DNA from: Cyanobacteriota bacterium
Lineage (GTDB): Bacteria; Acidobacteriota; Vicinamibacteria; Vicinamibacterales; UBA2999
Direction of reading: 5' to 3'
DNA: 64,000 bases
NCBI GenBank assembly: GCA_019752015.1
Contig: JAIEMQ010000006.1
Location: 196,842 to 260,841, forward strand
A program made the translations under genes and the position numbers. The notes under the pieces were generated by a model. The model made no database searches. It saw nothing but the letters and a program-made list of their open reading frames with translations, and was not told the origin of the DNA. Shown piece after piece: positions 1 through 8,566 of this stretch (its first letter is position 1; each line of letters opens with the position of its first letter).

Positions 1-321
1 ATTGGTCACGCGCAGCACAGCCTCCTGTCCTTCGCGTAAGCGAACAAGCGGCCCAGGCACCGTACCGTTCATGGCAATCGCGCCACCAACGCGGCCATCC
101 ACTGGGAACGCCAGACTGTCGATCGACAGATCGATGACGTTGACACCGCTCTGTCCAAGAGGGATCGGTCGTGACTGAATCGCCGCGCCGGCGGCATCTG
201 CCCAGGCGTACGCGGGCGCCAGCCGGCCGAGGGCTGCCCACGCACCCAGCAGCGTGGCGTTCTGAAGCAACCTTCGCCGAGTGATGGAGCGTGTCTGAGT
301 GTCCACGAGCGGTCTCCGCAT
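1..321 (-). CDS. CopA-family multicopper oxidase, N-terminal part (partial)
   Basis: The gene runs off the left edge; only about 107 N-terminal residues are present. They begin with a Tat signal (two arginine runs, RSITRRRLL, followed by a hydrophobic stretch ending AYAWA), then the first cupredoxin strand region with NGTVPGPLVRLREGQ, which is typical of the first domain of CopA/PcoA-type copper oxidases. These periplasmic enzymes oxidise Cu(I) and confer copper tolerance. The start could be ATG at 321 or GTG at 306. It is the third gene of a leftward group with the two metal-binding periplasmic proteins at 336-2226. The copper-ligand motifs lie beyond the window, so the family call rests on the signal and first domain. 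Confidence 0.8.
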   Translation of the reverse strand, partial: MRRPLVDTQTRSITRRRLLQNATLLGAWAALGRLAPAYAWADAAGAAIQSRPIPLGQSGVNVIDLSIDSLAFPVDGRVGGAIAMNGTVPGPLVRLREGQEAVLRVTN

Positions 322-335
322 CTTGACGAGGCAAG

Positions 336-1178
336 TCACTTCTTCGAAGCCGCCGTGCCGAGGAGCGCATTGCGCTGGTCCGGGGTCAGCACGTCGATGG
401 CTTCGCCAACCGCGCGAATGAACTCGATGCGCTGGCCCGTACGAGCCCGCTCGATCTCCCCGATCTTCGCTTCGATGCGTGCCGCATCCGTGCCGTCGCC
501 AGTCAGCGCCCAGAGCTCCTGTTCCGCCTGCTCGACGGCGCGGTCGGCATTCGTCCGCATCGAGAGCGCTCGCTCCTTGATGCCGCGCAGCGTGGATTGC
601 TGATCCGGCGTGAGCCCAATCGCCGGCTGATCCAGGAAGAAGTCCGTCGCCCCAATGTGATGGAGGTGCGACACGCCCGGCATGCCGGGCATGGTTGACA
701 ATGGCCGTGACGCTGTCGCGTCGGACGGCGGCGGAGCTGATGACGCCGGCGCTGCCGGTGCCATTTCTCGCATCATGCGCTCTGGCGCCATGCCCATCTC
801 GCCACGGTGCATGCCCATCATCGCCGGGCCGAAGCCGACACCTGCGGCAGACGACTGCTGTCCGCTTGGCGTCGCCGCTCCTGACGCAGGTTGGGCACTT
901 TGCGCGGGCACCACAAGCTTGTCGACGACGGCGGCGACACCATTTGTGGTTCGCGCCAGATCGACCGCCTTCGACTTGACGGCTCCGGAATCGACATTGC
1001 CCGCGAGAGTGACGACCTTGCTGGCGGTTGTTACGTCGATGCGCGAGGCCTTGGTGGTGTCATCCGTCGTGAGTCGATTCTTCACCTGCGCGGTGATGGC
1101 GGCGTCGGTCGGCGAACATCCGGCGATCGCCACCACCATCACGATGATTCCCGCCAGGATCCCGTGTGTTCTTGACAT
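336..1178 (-). CDS. BON-domain lipoprotein with C-terminal Spy/CpxP-like metal-resistance region
   Basis: Lipoprotein signal with lipobox VAIAGC near residue 22, then a BON domain (about residues 25-95: ITAQVKNRL, KVVTLAGNVDS), a Met/Pro/Ser-rich linker with repeated M-G-M clusters, and a helical C-terminal region beginning LTPDQQSTL and ending LTPDQRNAL, the LTxxQ signature of Spy/CpxP/heavy-metal-resistance proteins. It probably sits on a membrane face in the periplasm and binds or buffers copper. ATG at 1178 is preferred to the ATG at 1193 because GAGG lies 7 bases upstream of it. It shares its C-terminal architecture with the next gene upstream (1210-2226), so the two look like paralogues with different N-terminal modules. 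Confidence 0.75.
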   Translation of the reverse strand: MSRTHGILAGIIVMVVAIAGCSPTDAAITAQVKNRLTTDDTTKASRIDVTTASKVVTLAGNVDSGAVKSKAVDLARTTNGVAAVVDKLVVPAQSAQPASGAATPSGQQSSAAGVGFGPAMMGMHRGEMGMAPERMMREMAPAAPASSAPPPSDATASRPLSTMPGMPGVSHLHHIGATDFFLDQPAIGLTPDQQSTLRGIKERALSMRTNADRAVEQAEQELWALTGDGTDAARIEAKIGEIERARTGQRIEFIRAVGEAIDVLTPDQRNALLGTAASKK

Positions 1179-1209
1179 GACGGCGCCTCGCAATTGGCTT
1201 GGCAGTGAC

Positions 1210-2226
1210 CTACTTCTTGGGCATCGCCATGCCTGTGAGCGCGTTCTGCTGCTCTGGTGTCAGTTGCTTCGTTGCTTCACCAACAGCACGAATGAAGGCG
1301 ATCCGCTGCGCGGTCCGCAGCTGCTCGATCTCTTGCAGCTTTGCCTGCACCTTCGCGGCATCCGGGAGATCAGCCCCTGTGAGAGCCCAGAGTTCTTGCT
1401 CGCCTTGCTCGATGCGCCGTTCTGCATTGCTCCGCTCGAGCAGCGCGCGTTCTTTGATCCTGTTCAGCGCGGTCTGTTGTTCCGTGTTCAGGTTCAATTG
1501 CGGCTGATCGAGAAAGAAGCCCGTAGCGCCGATGTGGTACACGTGCGACGCGCCTGGCATACCCGGAAGCGACGAAACCGATTTCGGTGTGCGAGGACGC
1601 GCGGCGCTGCTGCCACCGCCCATGGCCATCCCGCCGCCCGCTGTGGCTCCGCCGCCAGTAGGCGAGGCGCCGCCCATGTTCATGCCGCCAGTCGCAGGCG
1701 CGCTGGGGGACGGGCTGCCCATTCCCATCTCGCCCTTCATCATTCCGTCTGGCATCTTCATGCCATCGGGCGGCATGCCCATCTCACCTTTGTCCATGTC
1801 CATCATCGGCATCGCGCCGGGCATTGGGTCCTTCTGGGCACCCATGCCGGGTTTCATGCCACCCATTTCACCAGCCGGCATCCCACCGGGCGGCATCGCG
1901 CCCATCTCGCCCATCATGCGGCGGCCCGGTGCCGGTGCCGGAGTGGAAGAAGCGCCAGCAGTAGGTGTCTGAGGGACCTGCTTCTGCTGATCTAGCGCCG
2001 ACTGCAGTTTGGCGACTTGCGCACGCAGCTCGGCGATCTGCTTTTGAAGATCCTGGTCCTGACCAGTTGCAGTCATCTGGCCGGCGGTCTGCGGATGTGA
2101 GTGCGGTGCCCCGGCGGGCATGGTTTGCGCCGTGCTCGCTCCCGGAAGCCACACGAGGCTGCCAGCGGCAATCATCGCGGCGACCTTGGGGCTTACCGCG
2201 CTCAGGTATGAAGTGAAGGGTCTCAT
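1210..2226 (-). CDS. Met-rich periplasmic protein with Spy-like C-terminus
   Basis: Signal peptide (residues 1-30, ending GASTAQT), a short coiled-coil segment (about 55-85, KQIAELRAQVAKLQSAL), then about 130 residues very rich in Met and Gly with repeats such as GEMGAMPPGGM, MKPGMGAQ and KGEMGMPPDGM, and a C-terminal helical LTPEQQNAL region like that of the neighbouring lipoprotein. Runs of spaced methionines are typical Cu(I)-binding surfaces, so a periplasmic copper sponge or chaperone is likely. AGAGGAAG eight bases before ATG 2226 supports this start. It is the first gene of the leftward operon with the BON lipoprotein and the multicopper oxidase, and is divergent from the Cu+ ATPase. 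Confidence 0.75.
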   Translation of the reverse strand: MRPFTSYLSAVSPKVAAMIAAGSLVWLPGASTAQTMPAGAPHSHPQTAGQMTATGQDQDLQKQIAELRAQVAKLQSALDQQKQVPQTPTAGASSTPAPAPGRRMMGEMGAMPPGGMPAGEMGGMKPGMGAQKDPMPGAMPMMDMDKGEMGMPPDGMKMPDGMMKGEMGMGSPSPSAPATGGMNMGGASPTGGGATAGGGMAMGGGSSAARPRTPKSVSSLPGMPGASHVYHIGATGFFLDQPQLNLNTEQQTALNRIKERALLERSNAERRIEQGEQELWALTGADLPDAAKVQAKLQEIEQLRTAQRIAFIRAVGEATKQLTPEQQNALTGMAMPKK

Positions 2227-2595
2227 GATTATCTTCCTCTCTGGCCTCTCATGCTGGCGTAACTCCTTCGGACGCAACTGCGGCCGCATTGACGGCTCAG
2301 ATCCTGTTGAGGCCAGCTAAAGACGCAGACAGCAACCGACATGCCATTGAACGGCAGGTGGCAATCGCTCGCGAGCTCTCCATCGGGCCGCCGATGGTGG
2401 CTGTTTTCAGACAGGCGGCCCACGACGGTGAGCCAAATGACACACAGCGTTCGATTGGGCGGGGCCGAGGCCTCAAGATCCGGCGTCTGACGACCGGCTC
2501 CGGACCTGCGCTCCACCGGCATTGCTCTTGCCTATGCAAGTTACAGAGGCATCAAGGGATTGGATGCCCCCGAGCGCGAGCAGGAGTTGAGGCAC
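2227..2595. promoter_or_regulatory. Divergent intergenic region between copper operons
   Basis: About 370 bases separate the leftward Met-rich protein from the rightward Cu+ ATPase and must hold both promoters. I see an inverted repeat with 6-base arms (CCATCG...CGATGG) at 2380-2397. Long open frames here are GC-rich shadows without family signals. I cannot assign a CueR- or CsoR-type operator with confidence. Confidence 0.4.
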
Positions 2596-4749
2596 ATGGC
2601 AGGACTCGACACAGGGACACCCGCACCGGCTGCGAGCCAGTGGGTCTGTCCAATGCACCCGGAGATCGTTCGCGATCAGCCCGGTGCTTGTCCGATCTGC
2701 GGGATGGCTTTGGAGCCGAGAGCGGGAGGGGCGGAGGACGAAGAGAACGCCGAGTTGCGCGACATGTCCCGGCGTTTCTGGATCGCGGCCGCGCTCACCC
2801 TTCCACTCGTCGCGCTGGCGGTGGGCGACATGCTGGCGAGTGATCCCTTCTCGAGCTTCGTGTCAAAGCGCGCCCGCACGATCGTCGACCTGACGCTGGC
2901 GAGCGTGGTCTGCATATGGGCCGCGTGGCCATTCTACGTGCGCGCCGTGTTGTCCGTGACGAATCGCAGTTTGAACATGTTCACGCTGATTGGCCTCGGT
3001 GTTTCGGTGGCCTACGTGTATAGCGTCATCGCGACACTTTTCCCAAATCTCTTTCCGGTCAGCTTCCGTGATGACGGGGGCGAGGTCGCCGTCTACTTCG
3101 AAGCGGCCGCGGTGATCGTGACGCTCATTCTGCTCGGACAGGTCCTCGAACTGCGCGCGCGCAGCAGCACCAGTGCCGCGATCAGAAAACTCCTCGGGAT
3201 GGCCGCGAAATCCGCTCGACGCGTGAAGGAGGATGGCGGCGATGAGGACGTGGCACTCGAGGCCGTCCAGGTCGGTGATCGCCTCCGAGTGCGGCCCGGT
3301 GAAAAGGTGCCGGTCGACGGTGCTGTCCTTGAAGGCGTCAGCGCGATCGACGAGTCGATGGTGACCGGCGAACCCATACCCGTTCAGAAGGGACCTGGTG
3401 ACCGTGTCGTCGGCGCGACCATCAACGGAACCGGATCGCTGATCATGCGCGCCGAAAAAGTCGGCGCAGACACCCTGCTATCGCGGATTGTGGCGATGGT
3501 AGCCGAAGCACAGCGCAGCCGCGCGCCGATCCAGAAGCTCGCCGACGTCATTTCCGGTTACTTCGTGCCGATCGTTGTCGTGATTGCGATCGTCACGTTT
3601 GTGGTTTGGGCCACTCTTGGCCCGCAGCCGCGCATGGCGTACGCCATCGTCAATGCTGTCGCGGTGCTGATCATCGCGTGTCCCTGTGCGCTGGGACTGG
3701 CGACGCCGATGTCCATCATGGTGGCGACCGGCAAGGGGGCCACGATGGGCGTGCTGTTCCGCAACGCCGAAGCGATCGAAGTCTTGCGGAAAGTCGACAC
3801 ACTCGTCGTCGATAAGACCGGCACGCTCACGGAAGGCAAGCCGCGGCTCGTCACGACTGTTCCGGCTCCAGGCTTCGATGAACCTGTACTCCTGCGGATG
3901 GCGGCGAGCATTGAACGGGCAAGTGAGCATCCGCTCGCCGGCGCGATCGTGAAGGGTGCCGAAGAACGTGGCGCGAAGCCGGCCGAGGCCACCGAGTTCC
4001 GCGGTGTCACCGGCAAGGGTGTCACCGGAATTGTGGAGCGTCAGTCCGTCGCGCTTGGCAACCGCGCGCTCATGGCCGACCTCGGCGTCGACCTCGGAGA
4101 TCTTCGCGAGACCGCGGAGAAGCTGCGGGCGGAGGGACAGACAGTGATGTTTGTCTCCGTCGAAAGGAAAATGGCCGGCCTCCTCGGCGTTGCCGATCCG
4201 GTGAAGGAGAGTACACCGGAAGCGATTCAATCCCTCCACCGCGAAGGGATCCGCATCGTCATGCTGACGGGCGACAGCCGGACCACGGCACAGGCTGTCG
4301 CGCGCACGCTCGGCATCGACGACATGATTGCCGAAGTCCTGCCCGATCAGAAGGTCGACGTGATCAAGCGACTCCAGTCGGAAGGGCGCTTCGTCGCCAT
4401 GGCGGGCGACGGCATCAACGACGCGCCCGCGCTGGCGCAGGCGCACGTCGGCATTGCGATGGGCACGGGCACCGACGTCGCGATGGAGAGCGCTTCGGTC
4501 ACACTCGTCAAGGGCGATCTGCGGGGCATTGTGCGTGCGCGGCGGCTGAGCCGCCACACGATGACCAATATCAAGCAGAACCTCTTCTTTGCTTTTGCCT
4601 ATAACGCGGCCGGCGTGCCCATCGCAGCGGGAGTGCTTTACCCGGCTCTCGGCATCCTGCTGTCTCCGATTGTCGCCGCTGCCGCCATGAGTTTGAGTTC
4701 CGTCTCCGTCGTGGGGAATGCCCTGCGGCTGCGGCGGACCAATGTCTGA
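2596..4749 (+). CDS. copA: Cu+-exporting P1B-type ATPase
   Basis: Membrane ATPase that pumps Cu(I) out of the cytoplasm. In order: an N-terminal heavy-metal-binding motif (WVCPMHPEI...[13 protein letters not shown], about residues 15-40) instead of a classical CxxC HMA domain, transmembrane segments, the actuator TGE (about 256), the transport motif CPC in TM6 (about 360), the phosphorylated Asp in DKTGT (about 405), and GDGINDAPA (about 604). The last two helices carry YN and MSLSS, the P1B-1 copper signatures. AGGAG nine bases before ATG 2596 favours that start; an in-frame ATG at 2560 would add 12 residues. It leads a rightward group with the small membrane proteins that follow. The frame is uninterrupted. 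Confidence 0.95.
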   Translation: MAGLDTGTPAPAASQWVCPMHPEIVRDQPGACPICGMALEPRAGGAEDEENAELRDMSRRFWIAAALTLPLVALAVGDMLASDPFSSFVSKRARTIVDLTLASVVCIWAAWPFYVRAVLSVTNRSLNMFTLIGLGVSVAYVYSVIATLFPNLFPVSFRDDGGEVAVYFEAAAVIVTLILLGQVLELRARSSTSAAIRKLLGMAAKSARRVKEDGGDEDVALEAVQVGDRLRVRPGEKVPVDGAVLEGVSAIDESMVTGEPIPVQKGPGDRVVGATINGTGSLIMRAEKVGADTLLSRIVAMVAEAQRSRAPIQKLADVISGYFVPIVVVIAIVTFVVWATLGPQPRMAYAIVNAVAVLIIACPCALGLATPMSIMVATGKGATMGVLFRNAEAIEVLRKVDTLVVDKTGTLTEGKPRLVTTVPAPGFDEPVLLRMAASIERASEHPLAGAIVKGAEERGAKPAEATEFRGVTGKGVTGIVERQSVALGNRALMADLGVDLGDLRETAEKLRAEGQTVMFVSVERKMAGLLGVADPVKESTPEAIQSLHREGIRIVMLTGDSRTTAQAVARTLGIDDMIAEVLPDQKVDVIKRLQSEGRFVAMAGDGINDAPALAQAHVGIAMGTGTDVAMESASVTLVKGDLRGIVRARRLSRHTMTNIKQNLFFAFAYNAAGVPIAAGVLYPALGILLSPIVAAAAMSLSSVSVVGNALRLRRTNV

Positions 4750-4760
4750 GGAGGCCCATC

Positions 4761-5021
4761 GTGTTGAACGTCAAAGCATGGACGATGTCCCTCGGTTGCT
4801 GGATGGTGGCCACGTTCACGATCTGCGTGCTTGGGGGCGTGGTCGCACCGGGCCTGCCAATTCCGCATCGCACGTTGGAATTGTTATTGCCAGGCTTCAC
4901 GTGGATCTCACTGGGCTCGTTCGCGCTGGGCGTTGTTGAAGTTTTTCTTTACGGCGTGTACGCAGGGTGGCTATTCGCGTCGCTCCACAACTTCTTCGCG
5001 CGTCGCTGGACACCCAATTAG
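4761..5021 (+). CDS. DUF5676-like small membrane protein
   Basis: 86 residues with two transmembrane helices (about 11-31 and 45-75) separated by a short PGLPIPHRTLELLLPGF loop, ending in a basic tail. The layout resembles the DUF5676 family, small inner-membrane proteins commonly found beside metal ATPases; function unknown. GTG start at 4761 with GAGGAGG overlapping the end of the ATPase gene, 11 bases downstream of its stop, so it is almost certainly co-transcribed with the Cu+ ATPase. Confidence 0.75.
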   Translation: MLNVKAWTMSLGCWMVATFTICVLGGVVAPGLPIPHRTLELLLPGFTWISLGSFALGVVEVFLYGVYAGWLFASLHNFFARRWTPN

Positions 5022-5029
5022 GAGGACCT

Positions 5030-5296
5030 GTGCAGACCGTCACCAACCCGATCCGGCAAGGTGAGCCCTTTCGAATGCCCGTGTGGCTGGGGCTCTGTTT
5101 CTTCCTGGCCATTGCGGCGTTCTTTCTCTGGGAGGAGCACCGAGCGCACATCCTTGGGGCGCTGCCGTACGCGCTGCTACTGCTGTGCCCGATCATCCAC
5201 CTGTTCATGCACCGGGGGCATGGCGGCCATGGCGGCGGAGGCTCAGGCCAAGGGGGCCACGATCATGACCACCGCTCCAGAGGAGCCGTGTCATGA
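5030..5296 (+). CDS. DUF2933-like membrane protein with His/Gly-rich tail
   Basis: About 88 residues: two hydrophobic helices (LGLCFFLAIAAFFLW and GALPYALLLLCPIIHLFM) and a C-terminal tail dense in His and Gly (HRGHGGHGGGGSGQ, then HDHDH). The LLCPIIHLFMH(R)GHGGH block is the DUF2933 hallmark; the His-rich tail could bind metal. GTG at 5030 follows GGAGG by 5-6 bases and is preferred to the upstream ATG at 4967, which would overlap the preceding gene. It overlaps the next gene by four bases (ATGA), so translation is probably coupled. Confidence 0.78.
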   Translation: MQTVTNPIRQGEPFRMPVWLGLCFFLAIAAFFLWEEHRAHILGALPYALLLLCPIIHLFMHRGHGGHGGGGSGQGGHDHDHRSRGAVS

Positions 5297-5967
5297 ACCA
5301 CGACATCCCGGCATACGGTCTCTGGTCGCTTGTGGTCATCAACTCCGCGATCTTCATCATGTTCGCCTTCAGCTTTTTCAAGCCGAAGACGACCCGTGAC
5401 TGGCGGACCTTCGGCACGTTCTCCGCCTTCATCGTCGCGCTGTTTGTCGAGATGTACGGCTTCCCGCTGACCATCTATCTCCTGTCCGGATGGCTCACTC
5501 GACGATTCCCCGGTGTCGATCCCCTCGGCCATGACTTCGGCCACCTTTGGTACACATTGCTCGGCTTCGAGGGCGATCCACACTTCAATCGCATTCACAT
5601 CGCCAGCAACGTTGTGATCTTCGGTGGGTTCATCCTGCTCTCTGGCGCCTGGAGAATCCTCTTCGAGGCGCAACGCGAGGGCAAACTCGCAACGACGGGG
5701 CCTTACTCGTATGTCCGCCACCCGCAGTACGTCGCCTTCATCGCGATCATGTTCGGGTTCCTGCTGCAGTGGCCGACACTGGTAACGCTCGTCATGTTTC
5801 CCATACTCGTAACGGTGTACGTCAGGCTCGCGCGCCGCGAGGAGCGCGAGACGCGGGCGCAGTTCGGTGACACCTGGGATCGCTATGCCGCGCAGACGCC
5901 GGCGTTTCTACCGCGATGGCGGCGTGACAGTGGCGTCTCCGGACAAAAGGGGAAGGCTCATGCCTGA
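5293..5967 (+). CDS. Isoprenylcysteine carboxyl methyltransferase-family membrane protein
   Basis: 224 residues with five or six hydrophobic helices and the family motif GPYSYVRHPQY (about residues 136-146) followed by REERETRAQFGDTWDRYAAQTP, the SAM-binding core of ICMT/PEMT-like methyltransferases. In bacteria these often occur in metal-resistance operons and their substrates are mostly unknown. The ATGA overlap with the previous gene and the tight junction with the next place it in the copper operon. Membrane location is clear; the reaction is only inferred from family. Confidence 0.8.
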   Translation: MNHDIPAYGLWSLVVINSAIFIMFAFSFFKPKTTRDWRTFGTFSAFIVALFVEMYGFPLTIYLLSGWLTRRFPGVDPLGHDFGHLWYTLLGFEGDPHFNRIHIASNVVIFGGFILLSGAWRILFEAQREGKLATTGPYSYVRHPQYVAFIAIMFGFLLQWPTLVTLVMFPILVTVYVRLARREERETRAQFGDTWDRYAAQTPAFLPRWRRDSGVSGQKGKAHA

Positions 5968-6484
5968 AGCTCCCCGAGCCTTTCCTCATCACCACGAAGA
6001 CAGTGCGTTTGTCGACGCGTCGGCCGACAGCGTATTCGCTCACGTAGACGACCACTCTCGCCTGTCGTCCCACATGAGCCAGTCCTCCTGGATGATGGGC
6101 GGAGGTCGGATGGAGCTTGAACTTGACGAGAGCCGTGGGCGCCGCGTTGGGTCACGGATTCGCGTGGCCGGCCGGGTCTTTGGCGTGCGGCTCTCGCTCG
6201 AGGAGATCGTCATCGAACGGACTCCACCGCACCGCAAAGTCTGGGAAACAACTGTTTCCACCCAGGCTGTTGGTCATGGGCCATTACCGAATGGGTTTCG
6301 AAATCACTGCCGAGGGTAGTGGTTCGCATCTCCGGGTTTTCATCGACTACGCGCCGCCCGACGCACCGTCCACGCGTTGGCTCGATACCGATTTGGGGGC
6401 TATTACGCGAGGTGGTGCACTCAGCGCATGGTCGGCGACGCGGCGAAGCATTTTGCACCGACGGTGAGACCGGAGGAACGATGA
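5960..6484 (+). pseudogene. SRPBCC (START-like) gene with two compensating frameshifts
   Basis: An SRPBCC-type protein begins at ATG 5960 (SADSVFAHVDDHSRLSSHM, then RIRVAGRVFGVRLSLEE). At about 6258-6266 the reading moves forward one base into another frame (RLLVMGHYRMGFEITAEGSG, LRVFIDYAPPD); near 6380 it returns to the first frame (RYRFGGYYARWCTQRM) and ends at TGA 6482-6484, overlapping the next ATG. One extra T in the GTTT run and one missing base near CTCGA would account for both shifts, so a sequencing error is as likely as a real lesion. Repaired length is about 175 residues. These proteins bind hydrophobic ligands. Confidence 0.7.
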
Positions 6485-7131
6485 GCGCCTGCGAATGCAG
6501 CGAAGTTCATGAGCGGCGACGGGTCGTGCTGACCGGCGGTCCGGGCGCGGGCAAGACGGCGTTGCTCGAACTGATCCGCCAGTCATTCTGTTCGCACGTG
6601 AAGGTCCTTCCGGAGGCGGCCGGCGTGGTGTTCGGGGGCGGCTTCCCGCGCGAGGACAATCCGCAATGTCGAAAGGCCGCGCAACGAGCGATCTTCCACG
6701 TCCAACACGAGTTGGAGGTGATCGGAGACAGCCACAATCCAGCGATTGTGTTGTGCGACCGCGGCACGCTGGACGGGCTCGCCTACTGGCCGGGGCCGGC
6801 AGAGGAGTTCTGGTCGTCCATGGGAACAACCCTCGACACTGAGCTCCGCCGCTACGATGCCGTCATTCACCTGCGGACGCCGGCGCACGCGGACGGCTAC
6901 AACCATCAGAATCCTCTTCGCACTGAGTCCGCAAGCCTCGCCGCCGAAATCGACGCGTGCGTCGCGCGCGCTTGGGATGCGCACCCCAAACGGCTCTATG
7001 TCGAGTCGTCCGCCGACTTCCTCGACAAGGCCGCATACGCTCTCGAGATCTTGCGCGGCGAGATGCCCGAATGTTGCAAGCGCCACGTCGTCCCGGCGCT
7101 TCACGACCGTGAAAGCAGGATCGCGAGATGA
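6481..7131 (+). CDS. ATP-binding P-loop protein (AAA_28/Ttd14-NadR-like)
   Basis: 216 residues with a Walker A loop GGPGAGKTALL (about residues 19-29), a probable Walker B region AIVLCDRGTLDGLAYWPG (about 85-102), and conserved NPLRTES and RLYVE segments, all matching the small ATPase/kinase-like family annotated as AAA_28 or NadR/Ttd14-like. The substrate is unknown. ATG at 6481 overlaps the stop of the SRPBCC reading frame. The ending MPECCKRHVVPALHD is Cys/His-bearing, which may suit a metal-responsive role but is not diagnostic. Confidence 0.72.
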   Translation: MSACECSEVHERRRVVLTGGPGAGKTALLELIRQSFCSHVKVLPEAAGVVFGGGFPREDNPQCRKAAQRAIFHVQHELEVIGDSHNPAIVLCDRGTLDGLAYWPGPAEEFWSSMGTTLDTELRRYDAVIHLRTPAHADGYNHQNPLRTESASLAAEIDACVARAWDAHPKRLYVESSADFLDKAAYALEILRGEMPECCKRHVVPALHDRESRIAR

Positions 7132-7303
7132 GACAGGTGGGGAATAGTCCGCTTCGGTTGGGACATTCCGCGCAGGCGCGGCGAATCTCGCGATCGCACT
7201 GGGCATCTGGTGCCTGGGACACGCCGGCTTACTGGCTCACAGCTTGCAAAGCAGCACGCGCACGGCAGCGCGATCGGCAACCAGCAAGGACGGGAGACCT
7301 TCG

Positions 7304-7459
7304 ATGAGACGGCACCACGAAGAGCTCGCGGCGGCACCGGCACTCGTCACGGCGGTCACGGCCCTCATTCCCATCGGCGTCGCGGTCTGGATCCGCGTCA
7401 AGGAATGGCGCGGTCAGCACGACGGTCCCACACCTCGAAAGCGAGGGGAATCCACATGA
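7304..7459 (+). CDS. Small single-helix membrane protein upstream of hydrogenase
   Basis: About 51 residues: a short polar N-terminus, one transmembrane helix (APALVTAVTALIPIGVAVWI) and a charged tail. ATG at 7304 has GGAG about 10 bases upstream, and its stop overlaps the start of the hydrogenase small-subunit gene by four bases (ATGA). I do not recognise a family. Coupling to the hydrogenase operon suggests an accessory role, but this is inference. Confidence 0.5.
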   Translation: MRRHHEELAAAPALVTAVTALIPIGVAVWIRVKEWRGQHDGPTPRKRGEST

Positions 7460-8566
7460 GTGATCACAATCGTTGGTTGGCGGAGGAACTCGCCCGCGCC
7501 GGGGTGTCCCGACGCGAGTTCATGGGCTTCTGCGCCGCCATGGCGTCGGCGCTCGCCCTGCCGAATGCAGCAGCCGCCTAGATCGCGCGGGCCATCAGCC
7601 GCACGGAGAAGCCGGTACTCGTCTGGCTCGAGTTTCAGGACTGCGCCGGTAACACCGAGTCGTTCTGCGCGCGAGTCGACCCACCGCGGCGGACGTGATT
7701 CTCGACACGCTGTCGCTCGACTATCACGAGACCATCATGGCCGCAGCCGGCCACCAGGCTGAAGCGGCGCGCGATCGCGTCGTCAAGGAACGCGCGGGCG
7801 CGTACATCGCCGTCGTCGAAGGATCGATCCCGACCGGGGCCAATGGCGCCTATTGCACGATCGGCGGGCGATCGACATCGCGCGTGAAGTATGTGGCAGC
7901 GCGTCGGCGACGATCGCGATCGGCACCTGCGCGGCGTTTGGCGGCATTCCGGCTGCCGGGCCCAATCCCACCGGCGCCCTGGGCGTCTCGGACGCCGTCC
8001 CCGGCGTGAAGAACCTGATCAACCTGTCGGCATGCCCGGCCAACGTCGAGAACCTCACTGCGTTGCTCGTGCATTACCTGACCTTCAAGCGATGGCCTGC
8101 CCTCGACCAATACCGGCGGCCGCTCTTCGCCTACGGGAAGTCCATTCACGACGGCTGCGAGCGCCGCGCGCACTACGACGCTGGTCAGTACGTCGAAGAG
8201 TGGGGCGACGCGGGCCATCGGGAGGGCTACTGCCTTTACAAGATGGGATGCAAAGGCCCCGTGACGTTCCAGAACTGCCCGCACATCAAATGGAACGGCG
8301 GCACCAACTGGCCGATCGGCTGCGGCCATCCGTGCATCGGGTGCTCGGAGCCGAACTTCTGGGACACGATGACGCCGTTTTACCGTCACCTGCCTGGTGC
8401 GCCCGGCTTCGGGGCCGCCTCCGACCTCGACAAGATCGGCGCGATGGCGGTCGCCGGCGTCGGCGCCGCGTTTGCCGCGCACGGCCTGATTCAGATCGCC
8501 AAGCGCGTTGGCGAGAACCGCTACGCGCCGGTGACGCCACCGGCGAAGGAAGAAGGTGACCGATGA
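7456..8566 (+). pseudogene. hyaA: [NiFe]-hydrogenase small subunit, interrupted
   Basis: Iron-sulfur subunit of a membrane-bound group 1 uptake hydrogenase. ATG 7456 starts a Tat signal (GVSRREFMGF). The frame is broken three times: a TAG at 7579-7581 just after the signal (probably CAG to TAG), a missing base near 7663 and another near 7865. Across the three frames the family motifs are intact: [28 protein letters not shown], and the cluster-binding CLYKMGCKGP and GCGHPCIGCSEP, followed by a C-terminal anchor (AMAVAGVGAAFAAHGL). The end overlaps the large-subunit start (ATGA). As written no functional subunit could be made; either the operon is decaying or the sequence has errors. Confidence 0.85.

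Noticed and set aside
682-1995. Long plus-strand open frame over the copper-binding protein genes
   Set aside because: It is an antisense shadow of GC-rich, Met-codon-rich genes, with Ala/Arg/His-rich sequence, no ribosome site and no domain.
3478-4557. 359-codon minus-strand frame inside the Cu+ ATPase
   Set aside because: Lies opposite a gene with complete P-type ATPase motifs; its composition (Arg, His, Asp) is typical of antisense frames.
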